Source: Caballeronia sp. BR00000012568055 | GTDB taxonomy: Bacteria; Pseudomonadota; Gammaproteobacteria; Burkholderiales; Burkholderiaceae | Length of the DNA: 47,372 nt | Direction of reading: 5' to 3' | Assembly: GCF_029439455.1 (NCBI RefSeq) | Contig: NZ_JAQFVG010000322.1 | Coordinates: forward strand, 1 to 47,372 | Shown: piece after piece, positions 16,116 through 24,856 of the stretch | Layout of the letters: the number at the start of each line of letters is the position of its first letter | Position numbering within the stretch: position 1 is the first letter of the stretch | Translations under genes and position numbers: made by a program | The notes under the pieces: generated by a model | Databases searched by the model: none | What the model was told of the DNA's origin: nothing | What the model saw: the letters and a program-made list of their open reading frames with translations, nothing else

Positions 16116-16646
16116 TCAAGGCGGCCCGATGGTCACATCGAGATCATCGACGCGCAGGCCCAGCGCGGTTTTCTTGTGCGGCGTCACCGGATGCACCGCG
16201 CGCCAGCGCGAGCGCTCGATCTCGCGATACGCGGCGACGAACGCGACATAGCGCGTGTCGGGCTGCAGGGTCTGTTCGAGCGTCATGGTGTCGCCGGGAC
16301 GCAGCATGTAGTCGTGCCGCGTGTTGAGGTCCGCGCCGAGCGCTTCCTGTTCCTTCGACTGCAGCGAGAAAAAGTCCGCGCGATCCATGGTGCCGGCGGA
16401 CTTCAGCTCGTAGATGCGCACCGCGATCGGCGAGGGCCGGCCGCTGGTATCGCGGTTCATGGTCGGGGAGGCGCGCATGGTCAGCCTGACGATGGTCGGA
16501 TGGGTATCGGCGGATTTACATCCGGTGAGCAGCGAGAGCGCCAGCAGCGCGATGGCGAGGATCGCCGGCACGCCGCCGAGCCGGCCGGCCAGACACACGG
16601 CGTGCGCCCATGCGCGCCGCGCGCCATCGAAGAACGTGATGAACAT
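16116..16646 (-). CDS. tssJ: T6SS outer-membrane lipoprotein TssJ
   Basis: The 176-residue product has a signal sequence ending in the lipobox LLTGC (Cys43), then a transthyretin-like beta sandwich typical of TssJ: RLTMRASPTMNRDTSGRPSP, VRIYELKSAGTMDRADFFSL and a C-terminal LGLRVDDLDVTI strand. TssJ sits on the inner leaflet of the outer membrane and caps the periplasmic part of TssM. The start at 16646 has GGAG upstream. It is the first gene of the leftward T6SS operon and is divergent from the CHAT-protease gene. Confidence 0.93.
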   Translation of the reverse strand: MFITFFDGARRAWAHAVCLAGRLGGVPAILAIALLALSLLTGCKSADTHPTIVRLTMRASPTMNRDTSGRPSPIAVRIYELKSAGTMDRADFFSLQSKEQEALGADLNTRHDYMLRPGDTMTLEQTLQPDTRYVAFVAAYREIERSRWRAVHPVTPHKKTALGLRVDDLDVTIGPP

Positions 16647-16822
16647 CGGCGTGATCTCCGCAAGGGTGTCGATGCGCGACCATTCGCGCGATTTCCCGTT
16701 AGACGAAGCGCCCGCCGCCGCTTTAAAAACCTCCCGCGCGATTCGTCTTGCCGCCGTGGCCCGATGCGTCTGTGCGCATCGCGGGCCGCGCTTCACGGAC
16801 GAGCCTTGCGGAGACCACGGTG
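16647..16822. promoter_or_regulatory. Divergent promoter region between tssJ and the CHAT-TPS-tssABC unit
   Basis: This 176-bp gap separates two divergent operons and must hold at least the promoter for tssJ. A spaced inverted repeat AGACGAA (16701-16707) and TTCGTCT (16742-16748) flanks the most AT-rich part (CTTTAAAAAC). That may be a bipartite regulator site coordinating both directions; no consensus -35/-10 pair or sigma-54 motif is clear. Confidence 0.4.
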
Positions 16823-19075
16823 ATGAGTGCAGTGAATGTCGAAGAAAGCGCGGGCGGGGCGCGAGCGGTCCCCCGTGATGCGCGGCATGGCCGCATGAGG
16901 GCGGCGGGGATCGCGCTGGCCGCGTCGATGGTCTGGGCGCTGGCCGACGCTGCTGCTGCGCTGCCCGCGCCCGCCGCACCGGTCGCACCCGCCGTGCAGC
17001 CACCGGCAGCCGCCGCGCCGGATGCCGCGCCCGGCGACCGTTTCGATTCGGCGCGCGCAAGCGATGAGGAATCGGTCCGCGCCCTCACCGCCGATGGCCG
17101 CCTGCTGATGGGCCGCGACCGCGTGAAACTCGACGGCTACGCGTACTGCAGCATGTCGGTGGCGGCGTCCGAACGGGGCGATTTCCGCGTGGCGATCGAA
17201 GCCGCCGCGCGCATGCTGGTGCTCGCCGAGGACACCGGCAACGCGAATCTGCGTGCGCTCGCGGACCGCGATCTGGCGGTCGCCTACAGCTACGCGGGCG
17301 ATCTGATCGACGCCAAGCGTTACGCGCTGAAAGCCCTCGATGGCGACGCAAGCGACAAGGCGCAGGTGCTCGCGCCCGCGAACAAAGTGCTTGGCGACGT
17401 CGCGCTGCGCGAAGGCGATCCGCAGGGGGCGATCGCATCGTATCGGGCGTCGCTGGACACGGCGTCGGCGCGCTATCGGCCGCTGGTGCTGGCGTCGCTG
17501 GCCAGCGCGCAGATCGCCGCGGGCGATACCGCCGGGGCGCGCGCGAGCCTGGACGCGTCGCGCGGCGCGCCGGTGCCGTCGCTCGCGCCGCTGTTTCGTC
17601 GTATCGAAGGTAATTTGCTGCTCGCCGAGCACGCGCCGCAAAAAGCGCTGGACGTGTTCGCCGCCGACCTCGACGGTCATGCGGGCGACGCCGGCGACGA
17701 TGCAAACGCCGACAGCAGCTACAACCGCTTGTGGGCGCACGAAGGCATGGCGCGCGCCTATCTGGCGATGGGCGACACCGCCCGTGGCCGCGCCGCGCTC
17801 GCCGACGCGCTGACCGATTCCGAATCCATGCGCGCGCGCTTTCGCAGCGACGAATTCAGGACCGGCCTGTTCGCGGACGTGCAGAACGTGTTCGATCAGG
17901 CCATTTCGCTGGCCATCGACGAGCAGGACTATCCGCGCGCGTGGCAGCTCGCTGAGCAGAGCCGCGCGCGAGCGCTGCTCGATACGGTGCGCAGCCGGGT
18001 GGACACCGGCGTCGATACACGCCAGCTCAACGGCGCGCCGGTCACGCTCGATCAGGTGCGCGCCACGCTGCGCGAGAACGAGGCGATCGTCGAATATCAC
18101 CTGCTGGAGCACCGCGCCGTGGTGTTCGTGGTACGCCGCGACGGCCTGACTACGCGCGTGCTGCCGGTGGAGCGGCGCGAACTCGGCGGCGCGCTCGACG
18201 CGTTCCGCGTCGCCATCGTCACGCGCAGCGCCGACGCGGCTCCGTACGGCGCGCGGCTCGACCACTTGCTGATCGAGCCGCTCGGGCTGAAGGACGGCGA
18301 ACGGGTGATCATCGTTCCGCACCGGGTACTGAACTACATGCCGTTTCAGGCGCTGCGCAACGGCGACGGCTATCTGATCCAGCGGCATGCGTTCGCGCTC
18401 GCACCATCGGCGGGCGTCGCGGTGCAGCTGGTCACGCGCGAGCACGCGGTGTCGAGTCATCTGATCGCATTCGGCAATCCGCTGATCACGCCGCACTGGG
18501 ACTTGCCTGGCGCGGAGCGTGAAGTGAACGCGATCACACCGTATTTCCGGCAGAGCGCCGCCTGGCTGCTGAGCGATGCGACCATCGCGCGGTTCCGCGA
18601 CAGCGCGCCCGACGGCCGCGTACTGCACGTGGCGACCCACGCGCAAGCCGACTCCGTCGATCCGCTCTACTCGCGCATTCTGCTCGCGCCCGCGCGCCAG
18701 CCCGCCGACGGCCCCGACTTTCTCAATGCGCGCGACATCTACAACCTGAAGCTCGACGGCGTCGCACTCGTCACGCTGTCCGCCTGCGACACGGCGCTGG
18801 GCCGCGTGGATCGCGGCAACGAGATCATGGGTTTGCCGCGGGCGTTCTTTTACGCCGGTGCATCGAGCGTGATCGTGTCGATGTGGAAGGTCAATGACGA
18901 TTCCACCGCGCTCACCATGCGCACCTTCTACGAGTCGCTCAGCAAAGGCCGCGAAGCCATCGACGCGATGCGCGACGCGCAACTCGCCGTGCTCGCGCAG
19001 CCCGGCTTCGAGCATCCGTATTACTGGGCGCCGTTCGATCTCACGGGAGGCTGGCGGCTCACGGTCGCCCGATGA
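16823..19075 (+). CDS. TPR-CHAT caspase-like protease with signal peptide
   Basis: This 750-residue protein has a hydrophobic export signal at about 25-46 (AAGIALAASMVWALADAAA), a Pro/Ala linker, tetratricopeptide-like helical repeats at about 70-340 and a CHAT domain at about 440-750. The caspase-type dyad is intact: His606 in VLHVATHAQ and Cys655 in VTLSACDTALG, followed by the usual GNEIMGLPRAFFYAGA segment. CHAT proteins are cysteine endopeptidases. With a signal peptide this one should act in the periplasm or at the surface. The start at 16823 follows GGAG; an internal ATG at 16895 would begin directly at the signal peptide. The transporter gene starts 4 bp after the stop, so its substrate may be the TPS exoprotein or the transporter. 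Domain calls are firm, target inferred. Confidence 0.9.
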   Translation: MSAVNVEESAGGARAVPRDARHGRMRAAGIALAASMVWALADAAAALPAPAAPVAPAVQPPAAAAPDAAPGDRFDSARASDEESVRALTADGRLLMGRDRVKLDGYAYCSMSVAASERGDFRVAIEAAARMLVLAEDTGNANLRALADRDLAVAYSYAGDLIDAKRYALKALDGDASDKAQVLAPANKVLGDVALREGDPQGAIASYRASLDTASARYRPLVLASLASAQIAAGDTAGARASLDASRGAPVPSLAPLFRRIEGNLLLAEHAPQKALDVFAADLDGHAGDAGDDANADSSYNRLWAHEGMARAYLAMGDTARGRAALADALTDSESMRARFRSDEFRTGLFADVQNVFDQAISLAIDEQDYPRAWQLAEQSRARALLDTVRSRVDTGVDTRQLNGAPVTLDQVRATLRENEAIVEYHLLEHRAVVFVVRRDGLTTRVLPVERRELGGALDAFRVAIVTRSADAAPYGARLDHLLIEPLGLKDGERVIIVPHRVLNYMPFQALRNGDGYLIQRHAFALAPSAGVAVQLVTREHAVSSHLIAFGNPLITPHWDLPGAEREVNAITPYFRQSAAWLLSDATIARFRDSAPDGRVLHVATHAQADSVDPLYSRILLAPARQPADGPDFLNARDIYNLKLDGVALVTLSACDTALGRVDRGNEIMGLPRAFFYAGASSVIVSMWKVNDDSTALTMRTFYESLSKGREAIDAMRDAQLAVLAQPGFEHPYYWAPFDLTGGWRLTVAR

Positions 19076-19079
19076 CATC

Positions 19080-20879
19080 ATGCGTGAAGCCCTCTTTCCT
19101 CTCTTCCCGGTCTGGCGAACCGCCGCGCGCGTGGCGCTGGCGCTCGGCATCGCGCCGTGGGTATCGCCGGTTGCGGCGCAGACGCCGCCCGGCGTCAATC
19201 TGCCCGCCATTCCCGGCGGCGTGCCGCGCGCACCGGACGCCGGCACGCTCATTCAGCAGACGCAGCCCGACACGCCGTCCGGCGCTGGCAGCGACGGCGT
19301 GCCTTCGGCGGCCGCGCCTGCGCTGCCCGCTTCTACATCGGCTTCGACGCCCGGCGCGACCGCACGTAATCATGAGCATGCCGAAGCAATCGACCGGCGC
19401 TTCACGCTGCGCCACGTCACCATCAGCGGCAACGACACCGTGTCCAAGTCCGATCTGCTGCCGCTCGCCGCGCCGTTTATCGGCAGAGAAGTGGGTATCG
19501 ACGATGTCGAGGCGCTCGCCTCGCGCATCACGCAGTCGTACCGTGATCGCGGCTATCTGCTCGCGCAGGTGATCGTGCCGCCGCAGGACGTGACCGACGG
19601 CGATCTGCGGCTGGAGGTGCTCGAAGGGCGTATCGGCCGCGTGCGGCTCAATCTCGCGCCGGGCGCACGAATCCGCGAAAGCGTGGTGCGGGCGCGGCTC
19701 GCCGCGCTCAGGCCAGGTGAACCGCTCGATCAGCACGCGCTCGAGCGGACCATGCTGCTGCTGTCCGACCTGCCGGGCGTGCGCGTTTCGTCGGCGCTGG
19801 AAGCGGGCGAAACGCCCGGCACCGTCGATCTGACCGTCAATGTCGATGCGGCGCGCCCCTGGCAGTTTGCGCTGACGGGCGACGACTACGGCGCGGCGTC
19901 GGCGGGCCGGGTGCGCATCGGCGCGGTGGCGCGGCTGAACTCGCCGTTCATGATCGGCGACAACCTCGACGTCAATCTGCTGGCCGCCGAGCGTTTCGAT
20001 ACCGTGTACGGACGCGTCGGCTACGACGTGCCGGTGGGCGCGAACGGCACGCGCGTAGGGATCGCGGCATCGCATTTGTATTACTACCTCGGCAAGGAAT
20101 ACGCGCCGCTCGACGCCACCGGCTATGCCGACATCCTGACGCTGTCGGCCACTCAGCCGCTGCTGCGCTCACGCCAGAAGAACCTGCTGCTGCGCGGGTC
20201 GGTGGAATACCGGCATCTGGACGACAAGATCAATCTGATCGGGCAGGACAGCCGCCAGTCCTTATGGGCCGCGAACGGCGCGCTTACCTACGAAGGCCGC
20301 GACGCGCTGTTCGGCGGCGGCTTTTCGAGCGCGGAAGTCCAGCTCACGGCGGCCAATCTGGCCATCAACTCGGGCGAGCAGCGCATGTTCGATGAAGGTC
20401 CGTACGGCCGCCACTCCGAAGGCGCGAGCTTTCGCGCCACCCTGTTCGCCAACCGCCTCAATGCGATCACCGACCGCCTGAGCCTGTTCGCGGGCGTCAC
20501 GGGCCAATGGGCGAGCCGCAATCTCGACAGTTCGTCGCGCATCGCGCTTGGCGGGCCGCGCGCCGTGCGCGCCTATTCGCCCTCGGAAGCCGTGGTGGAC
20601 AACGCGCTGATCGCCACCACCGAAGTGCGCTTTGCGGTCACGCCCCGCCTGACCGTCTCCGCCTTCTATGACTTCGGCATCGGCTGGTACAACGCGCGCC
20701 ATGTCAATGGCCAGCTGGATAACCGCGTGACGCGCGGCGGCGTGGGCATGGGTGCGTTCTGGAGCGGACCGTACGGCATCACCGCCAACGCGACGCTGGC
20801 GTGGCGCACCGGCACCAAAGACAGCACCGGCGACGACAAAGTGCCGCGTTTCTACGTTCAACTCACCAAAGCGTTCTGA
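19080..20879 (+). CDS. Two-partner secretion transporter (TpsB, ShlB/FhaC family)
   Basis: This 599-residue Omp85-superfamily barrel exports the TpsA protein encoded next. It has a signal peptide ending near VAAQ (about 34), a Pro/Ala/Ser-rich N-terminal stretch, POTRA domains from about 107 to 255 (FTLRHVTISGNDTVSKSDLL, YRDRGYLLAQVIVPPQDV) and a C-terminal beta barrel ending in phenylalanine (YVQLTKAF), the usual outer-membrane insertion signal. The ATG at 19080 is four bases after the CHAT gene stop and has no strong Shine-Dalgarno, which suggests translational coupling. A longer frame opening upstream overlaps the CHAT gene and is not credible as coding. Confidence 0.93.
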   Translation: MREALFPLFPVWRTAARVALALGIAPWVSPVAAQTPPGVNLPAIPGGVPRAPDAGTLIQQTQPDTPSGAGSDGVPSAAAPALPASTSASTPGATARNHEHAEAIDRRFTLRHVTISGNDTVSKSDLLPLAAPFIGREVGIDDVEALASRITQSYRDRGYLLAQVIVPPQDVTDGDLRLEVLEGRIGRVRLNLAPGARIRESVVRARLAALRPGEPLDQHALERTMLLLSDLPGVRVSSALEAGETPGTVDLTVNVDAARPWQFALTGDDYGAASAGRVRIGAVARLNSPFMIGDNLDVNLLAAERFDTVYGRVGYDVPVGANGTRVGIAASHLYYYLGKEYAPLDATGYADILTLSATQPLLRSRQKNLLLRGSVEYRHLDDKINLIGQDSRQSLWAANGALTYEGRDALFGGGFSSAEVQLTAANLAINSGEQRMFDEGPYGRHSEGASFRATLFANRLNAITDRLSLFAGVTGQWASRNLDSSSRIALGGPRAVRAYSPSEAVVDNALIATTEVRFAVTPRLTVSAFYDFGIGWYNARHVNGQLDNRVTRGGVGMGAFWSGPYGITANATLAWRTGTKDSTGDDKVPRFYVQLTKAF

Positions 20880-20927
20880 GCGATGCAAGTCGGCGACGGT
20901 AAGCCGCGCGAGCGGCGGGAGATTCAG

Positions 20928-23900
20928 ATGAAGACACAGCTTGCCGGGAGCGCGCTTGCGAGCGCCGCGTGGTTTCTGTTCCAGTCGGGCGCGCAGGCGG
21001 TTTCGTCGCTTGCGGTGCCGCAGCCGGTCGCAGGGGCGACGAGCGTCACCACCTCGCAGACCACGACGACGACCAATAACCAGGTCTCCACGACCCTGAC
21101 CATCAATCAGGGCAACAACCCGAAAGTGGTGACGAGCTGGAACAGCTTCGACATCGGCTCGAATGCGTCCGTGAAAATCGTGCAGCCCAATGGCGGCGTG
21201 CTGGTCAACAATATCGGCGGGCCGGCCACCACCATCGACGGCACGCTGAGCGCCAATGCGAGCGTGTACCTGATCAATCCGGCGGGCATCGTCGTGAATC
21301 AGAGCGGGGTCATCAACGCGGGTTCGCTGGTGCTTTCGACACTGCCTCTCGACGAGACGCAGTTCAAGGCCGGGCGCACCGTGTTCGCCGCCGACGGCTA
21401 TACCACGCCGGGCAATATCGATAATCACGGCACGCTGACGGTGGGCCAGCCGGTCAACGGCACGGTGGCGAAGGGCGGTCCGGCGGGCGCTCCGGTGGGC
21501 GGCACGGTCGCGCTGATCGGCGCTCAGGTCACCAATTACCGTGGCGGCAGGATTCAGGCGGACGGCGGCACGGCGGCGCTGGCCGCGTCCAGCAAGGTCG
21601 AGCTGAGTTTTTCGAACGACAACCTGACCAATGTGATCGTGTCGCGCGATGCCCTGAGCGCTGCCGGCGTGCGCGATCCGTACGGCGACGTGAAGCTCGC
21701 GCCCGCCGCGGCGGCGAACCTGATCGCCACGGCGGTGAATCAGCAGGGCATGGTGCGCGCGCAGGCGGTGAGCGCGAAGGGCAGCCGGATCGTGCTCGAT
21801 GGCGGGGTCGGCTCGGTGAACGTGGGCGGTCAGGTCGATGCCACCGGCCAGTTGGTGCGCGGCGGCAATATCGACGTGACCGCCGACACCGTCAACATTC
21901 TTTCCACCGCGACGCTCGATGCGAGCGGCAACGCCGCCACCGCGCAGGGCGTGGCGGGCGGGCGGGTGCGCATCGGCGGGCCGGGTGCGACGTCCGCCAA
22001 TGATTTGTGGCGGGCCGTTGCAGTGAAGATCGACCCGCGCGCCACCGTGCATGCCGATGCAGTCTCGACCGGCGCTGGCGGAAGCGTGATCGTTGACGGC
22101 AGCTCGGCGGCCATCGCGGGCACGCTCACCGCGCGCGGCGGCGCGCTCGCTGGCGATGGCGGGACCATCGAGACCTCGTCGCCATTGCTCGATGTGAGCA
22201 ATGCGCAGATTTCCGCGCGCGCGCCGCACGGCAACGCGGGCGATTGGCTGATCGATCCGCCGGGCGTGGATATCCACATTGCGGCGGATGCGCCGCAGAC
22301 CGCGTCGGGCGGGGGCGGCGCAATGCCGGTGGGGCAGGTGAGCGCCAACGCGATCGGCCGGGCGCTGTCCGACGGCACATCGGTGACGGTACGCACCAAC
22401 GCCGCCAATGCAGTGGGATTGGGCGACGGCGAGGGCGCGGCGACCGGCCTGATTTCGCTCGACGCGCCGATCGAAAAAAGCCTCGGCGCGAACGGGCCCA
22501 ACAACGTGCAGCTCGCCTTGCAGGCATACGGCGACATCGTCATGCCGAGTGGCCGCATCGGCTCGATCCAGGCGGACGCCAACGCAGGCGCGCTGTCCAT
22601 GCTGTTCCAGACCGGCTATGGCGCTGCGGGCACGCCATCCGGCACGGTGAACTTCTACAACGCGACCTTCACCACCAACGGCGGCGACTTCACCGTGTTG
22701 GCGCCGTTCATCAACATGAACGCCGTGACTGTCAATGCCGGCACGCCGAACGGCGCTGCGCCGGGCGGCAATATCACGCTGACCGCTGCGGGCAATCCGC
22801 AAAGCAGTATCGCGATCAACGCCGGTGCGTTCTCGGCCAATGCCGGGGCGATCGAGCTGAGCGCATCGGGTGGCGGCATCTCGATTTCCTCGGACCCGTA
22901 CTATTTCGTCGATACGCGCATCACGCCGGGACCGTCCACGTTCACAACCGGCAGCGGCGCGATTCGTCTCTACGGCTCGAACGCCTACGTGCCGCCGCCG
23001 AGTTACCCCGGCTACACGACCTACGCCGGCTACGGATCCACGCGGATGCCTGCGGGCGTGTCCTTGTCGAATACGTCGATCACCGCGCAAGGTCCGGTCG
23101 ATGTGCGCGGGCTCGGCCTGCTGGCGGACGCGACGGGCACGGTGGCGGGCGTCGCGCTCGACACGACGTCGATAAGTACGTCCGGCGGTCCGCTTGCGCC
23201 AATCGCGGTGTCGGGACAGGGCGCGGGCGGCGGCGCGGGAATCTACGCGCGCGGCTCGCACATCGCCGGGAGCGGCGCGCAGGGCGACATGATTCTGCGT
23301 GCACAGGGCGGCGCGAGCGGCGAGGCTTTCGACCTCGGCGCTGCCGGCAACACCTTCAGCACGGGCAATAACCTGATTGCGCTGCCGGGCGGCGTGAACA
23401 CGGATTTCACGCTGGCCGCAGCCCGAGCCACGCCCGTTTCCATCGGACAGGATGCGGGCGGCTTTTCGCTCACGAGCAACGACCTCGCGCAGATGCGGGC
23501 CGGCAATACGATGATCGTCGGCGGCGCGGATTTCGCCGGTGGCATCGCGGTGAACCTGCCTACGGCGCTTTCCAGCAATCTGACGCTGGAAAATCTCGGC
23601 GCGGGCAGCGCGGGCATCGTATCGAACGGGCCGATCGACGGTGGCGGGCACCTTCTCACGTTCGCCTCGGCGGGCGCGGTGAAGCTGAACGGTCCGGTGA
23701 TCGCCGACGCCGTGCTGCTCGATGGTCCGGGCACGTTTTCATTGCTGAATCCGGCCAACCGGGTGAACACCATCGCCGCGCTCGGCGCGGGCGGCGTGTC
23801 ATTCGTCAATGCGTTCGGCTTCACCATCGGCGCGTTGCGCGCGCCGGTGTTCGGTGTGTCAAAGCTCAACGCGCCATCCACCGTGATCGACGCGCCCGAT

Positions 23901-24821
23901 ACAACCGTCAACGGTCCGGTGTTCATGCAGGCGCTGACCGGCGCGATCCGATTGGGCGGCGGCATGACGGCCCTGCAGGGTCTCGGCGCAGATGCCGTGG
24001 GCGCGACCGGCGCGCCGAATGTGAATCTGCAGGCGAGCGCAGCGGTGGATCTGGTGGCCGATGGCGCGGGCGGCTCCTTCGTCAATGCCGGCGCGGGCAA
24101 CATCACGGCGACGCCGGGCACCTGGCGCATCTGGGCCGATAGCTGGAACGGTGAAGTGCGCGGGCCGGTGACGCCCGGCGGGGCGATGCCGAACCTGTAC
24201 GGCTGCACCTACGGTTCCTGCAACCCGAACCTGCAGAACAACCACTTCCTCTACGCGGCGCAGCCGACCGTGACGGTCGTCATCGGCGACACCACGCGCG
24301 ATACCAACAGCGCCAACCCAGCCTTTACATGGCAGGTCACCGGCCTGCACCCGGGCGACGATCCGAAATACGCGCTGAACGGCACCGCATGGACCGCGGC
24401 AGGAGCCGATGCTGCGCCGGGCAAATATGCGATCGGCGGCGCTTTCACGTCGCCCGAGGGATATCGCGTCAACGTGATCGGCGGCGTGCTGACGGTCACG
24501 CAAGGCCAGCAACCGCCCCCGCCGCCGCCACCGCCACCATCAACGCCGCCTGCTGCGCCCGGTGGCCTGTTCGGAGCGAGCGGGCTGCAGACGTTCTATT
24601 CGTACACGCAGCGGTCCTTCGTCTACGACAGCAATCTCGCGGGTGTCATGACGCGCGGCTCGACAGGCGTATGCACCGGCTCGAATCAGCCGCTCGCGTC
24701 CAACCTGCCAGCCGACGCCGCCGCCGATTCGCTGGCGGTCGAATGGCGGCGCGTGCGTTCGCAGCCGAATCTGAACAGCTGCATCATCGTCAACCGCCAG
24801 CACGGTTGCGGTGACTTCTGA
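20928..24821 (+). CDS. Two-partner secretion exoprotein (TpsA, filamentous-haemagglutinin-like)
   Basis: The 1297-residue product has a signal peptide (about 1-24), then the TPS secretion domain of filamentous haemagglutinins (about 25-270): VTSWNSFDIGSNASVKI, an NPAGI at 117-121 in place of the common NPNGI, and GVINAGSLVLST. The middle is a long Gly/Ala/Asn-rich beta-helix. An MBG-like domain (about 1110-1188) follows, with TVTVVIGDTTRDTNSANPAF. Then come a run of prolines (about 1195-1210) and an 86-residue tail with three cysteines near the end (GVCTG, NSC, HGCGDF). A cysteine-bearing tail after a Pro-rich hinge recalls exoproteins held at the surface rather than released. No toxin domain is recognised. 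GGGAG precedes the ATG. It ends 35 bp before tssA with no terminator. Confidence 0.9.
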   Translation: MKTQLAGSALASAAWFLFQSGAQAVSSLAVPQPVAGATSVTTSQTTTTTNNQVSTTLTINQGNNPKVVTSWNSFDIGSNASVKIVQPNGGVLVNNIGGPATTIDGTLSANASVYLINPAGIVVNQSGVINAGSLVLSTLPLDETQFKAGRTVFAADGYTTPGNIDNHGTLTVGQPVNGTVAKGGPAGAPVGGTVALIGAQVTNYRGGRIQADGGTAALAASSKVELSFSNDNLTNVIVSRDALSAAGVRDPYGDVKLAPAAAANLIATAVNQQGMVRAQAVSAKGSRIVLDGGVGSVNVGGQVDATGQLVRGGNIDVTADTVNILSTATLDASGNAATAQGVAGGRVRIGGPGATSANDLWRAVAVKIDPRATVHADAVSTGAGGSVIVDGSSAAIAGTLTARGGALAGDGGTIETSSPLLDVSNAQISARAPHGNAGDWLIDPPGVDIHIAADAPQTASGGGGAMPVGQVSANAIGRALSDGTSVTVRTNAANAVGLGDGEGAATGLISLDAPIEKSLGANGPNNVQLALQAYGDIVMPSGRIGSIQADANAGALSMLFQTGYGAAGTPSGTVNFYNATFTTNGGDFTVLAPFINMNAVTVNAGTPNGAAPGGNITLTAAGNPQSSIAINAGAFSANAGAIELSASGGGISISSDPYYFVDTRITPGPSTFTTGSGAIRLYGSNAYVPPPSYPGYTTYAGYGSTRMPAGVSLSNTSITAQGPVDVRGLGLLADATGTVAGVALDTTSISTSGGPLAPIAVSGQGAGGGAGIYARGSHIAGSGAQGDMILRAQGGASGEAFDLGAAGNTFSTGNNLIALPGGVNTDFTLAAARATPVSIGQDAGGFSLTSNDLAQMRAGNTMIVGGADFAGGIAVNLPTALSSNLTLENLGAGSAGIVSNGPIDGGGHLLTFASAGAVKLNGPVIADAVLLDGPGTFSLLNPANRVNTIAALGAGGVSFVNAFGFTIGALRAPVFGVSKLNAPSTVIDAPDTTVNGPVFMQALTGAIRLGGGMTALQGLGADAVGATGAPNVNLQASAAVDLVADGAGGSFVNAGAGNITATPGTWRIWADSWNGEVRGPVTPGGAMPNLYGCTYGSCNPNLQNNHFLYAAQPTVTVVIGDTTRDTNSANPAFTWQVTGLHPGDDPKYALNGTAWTAAGADAAPGKYAIGGAFTSPEGYRVNVIGGVLTVTQGQQPPPPPPPPPSTPPAAPGGLFGASGLQTFYSYTQRSFVYDSNLAGVMTRGSTGVCTGSNQPLASNLPADAAADSLAVEWRRVRSQPNLNSCIIVNRQHGCGDF

Positions 24822-24856
24822 CGGGTCGTCAACCTCGAACGGAGTGGTATCGAATC

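Noticed and set aside
16793..19252. 819-residue antisense frame across the CHAT gene
   Set aside because: The opposite strand encodes a protein with clear TPR and CHAT motifs; the antisense product is low-complexity Arg/Ala.
20262..23651. 1129-residue open frame antisense to tpsB and tpsA
   Set aside because: It mirrors the third-position GC bias of the real genes, is Arg/Ala/His-rich with no domain, and has no ribosome binding site.
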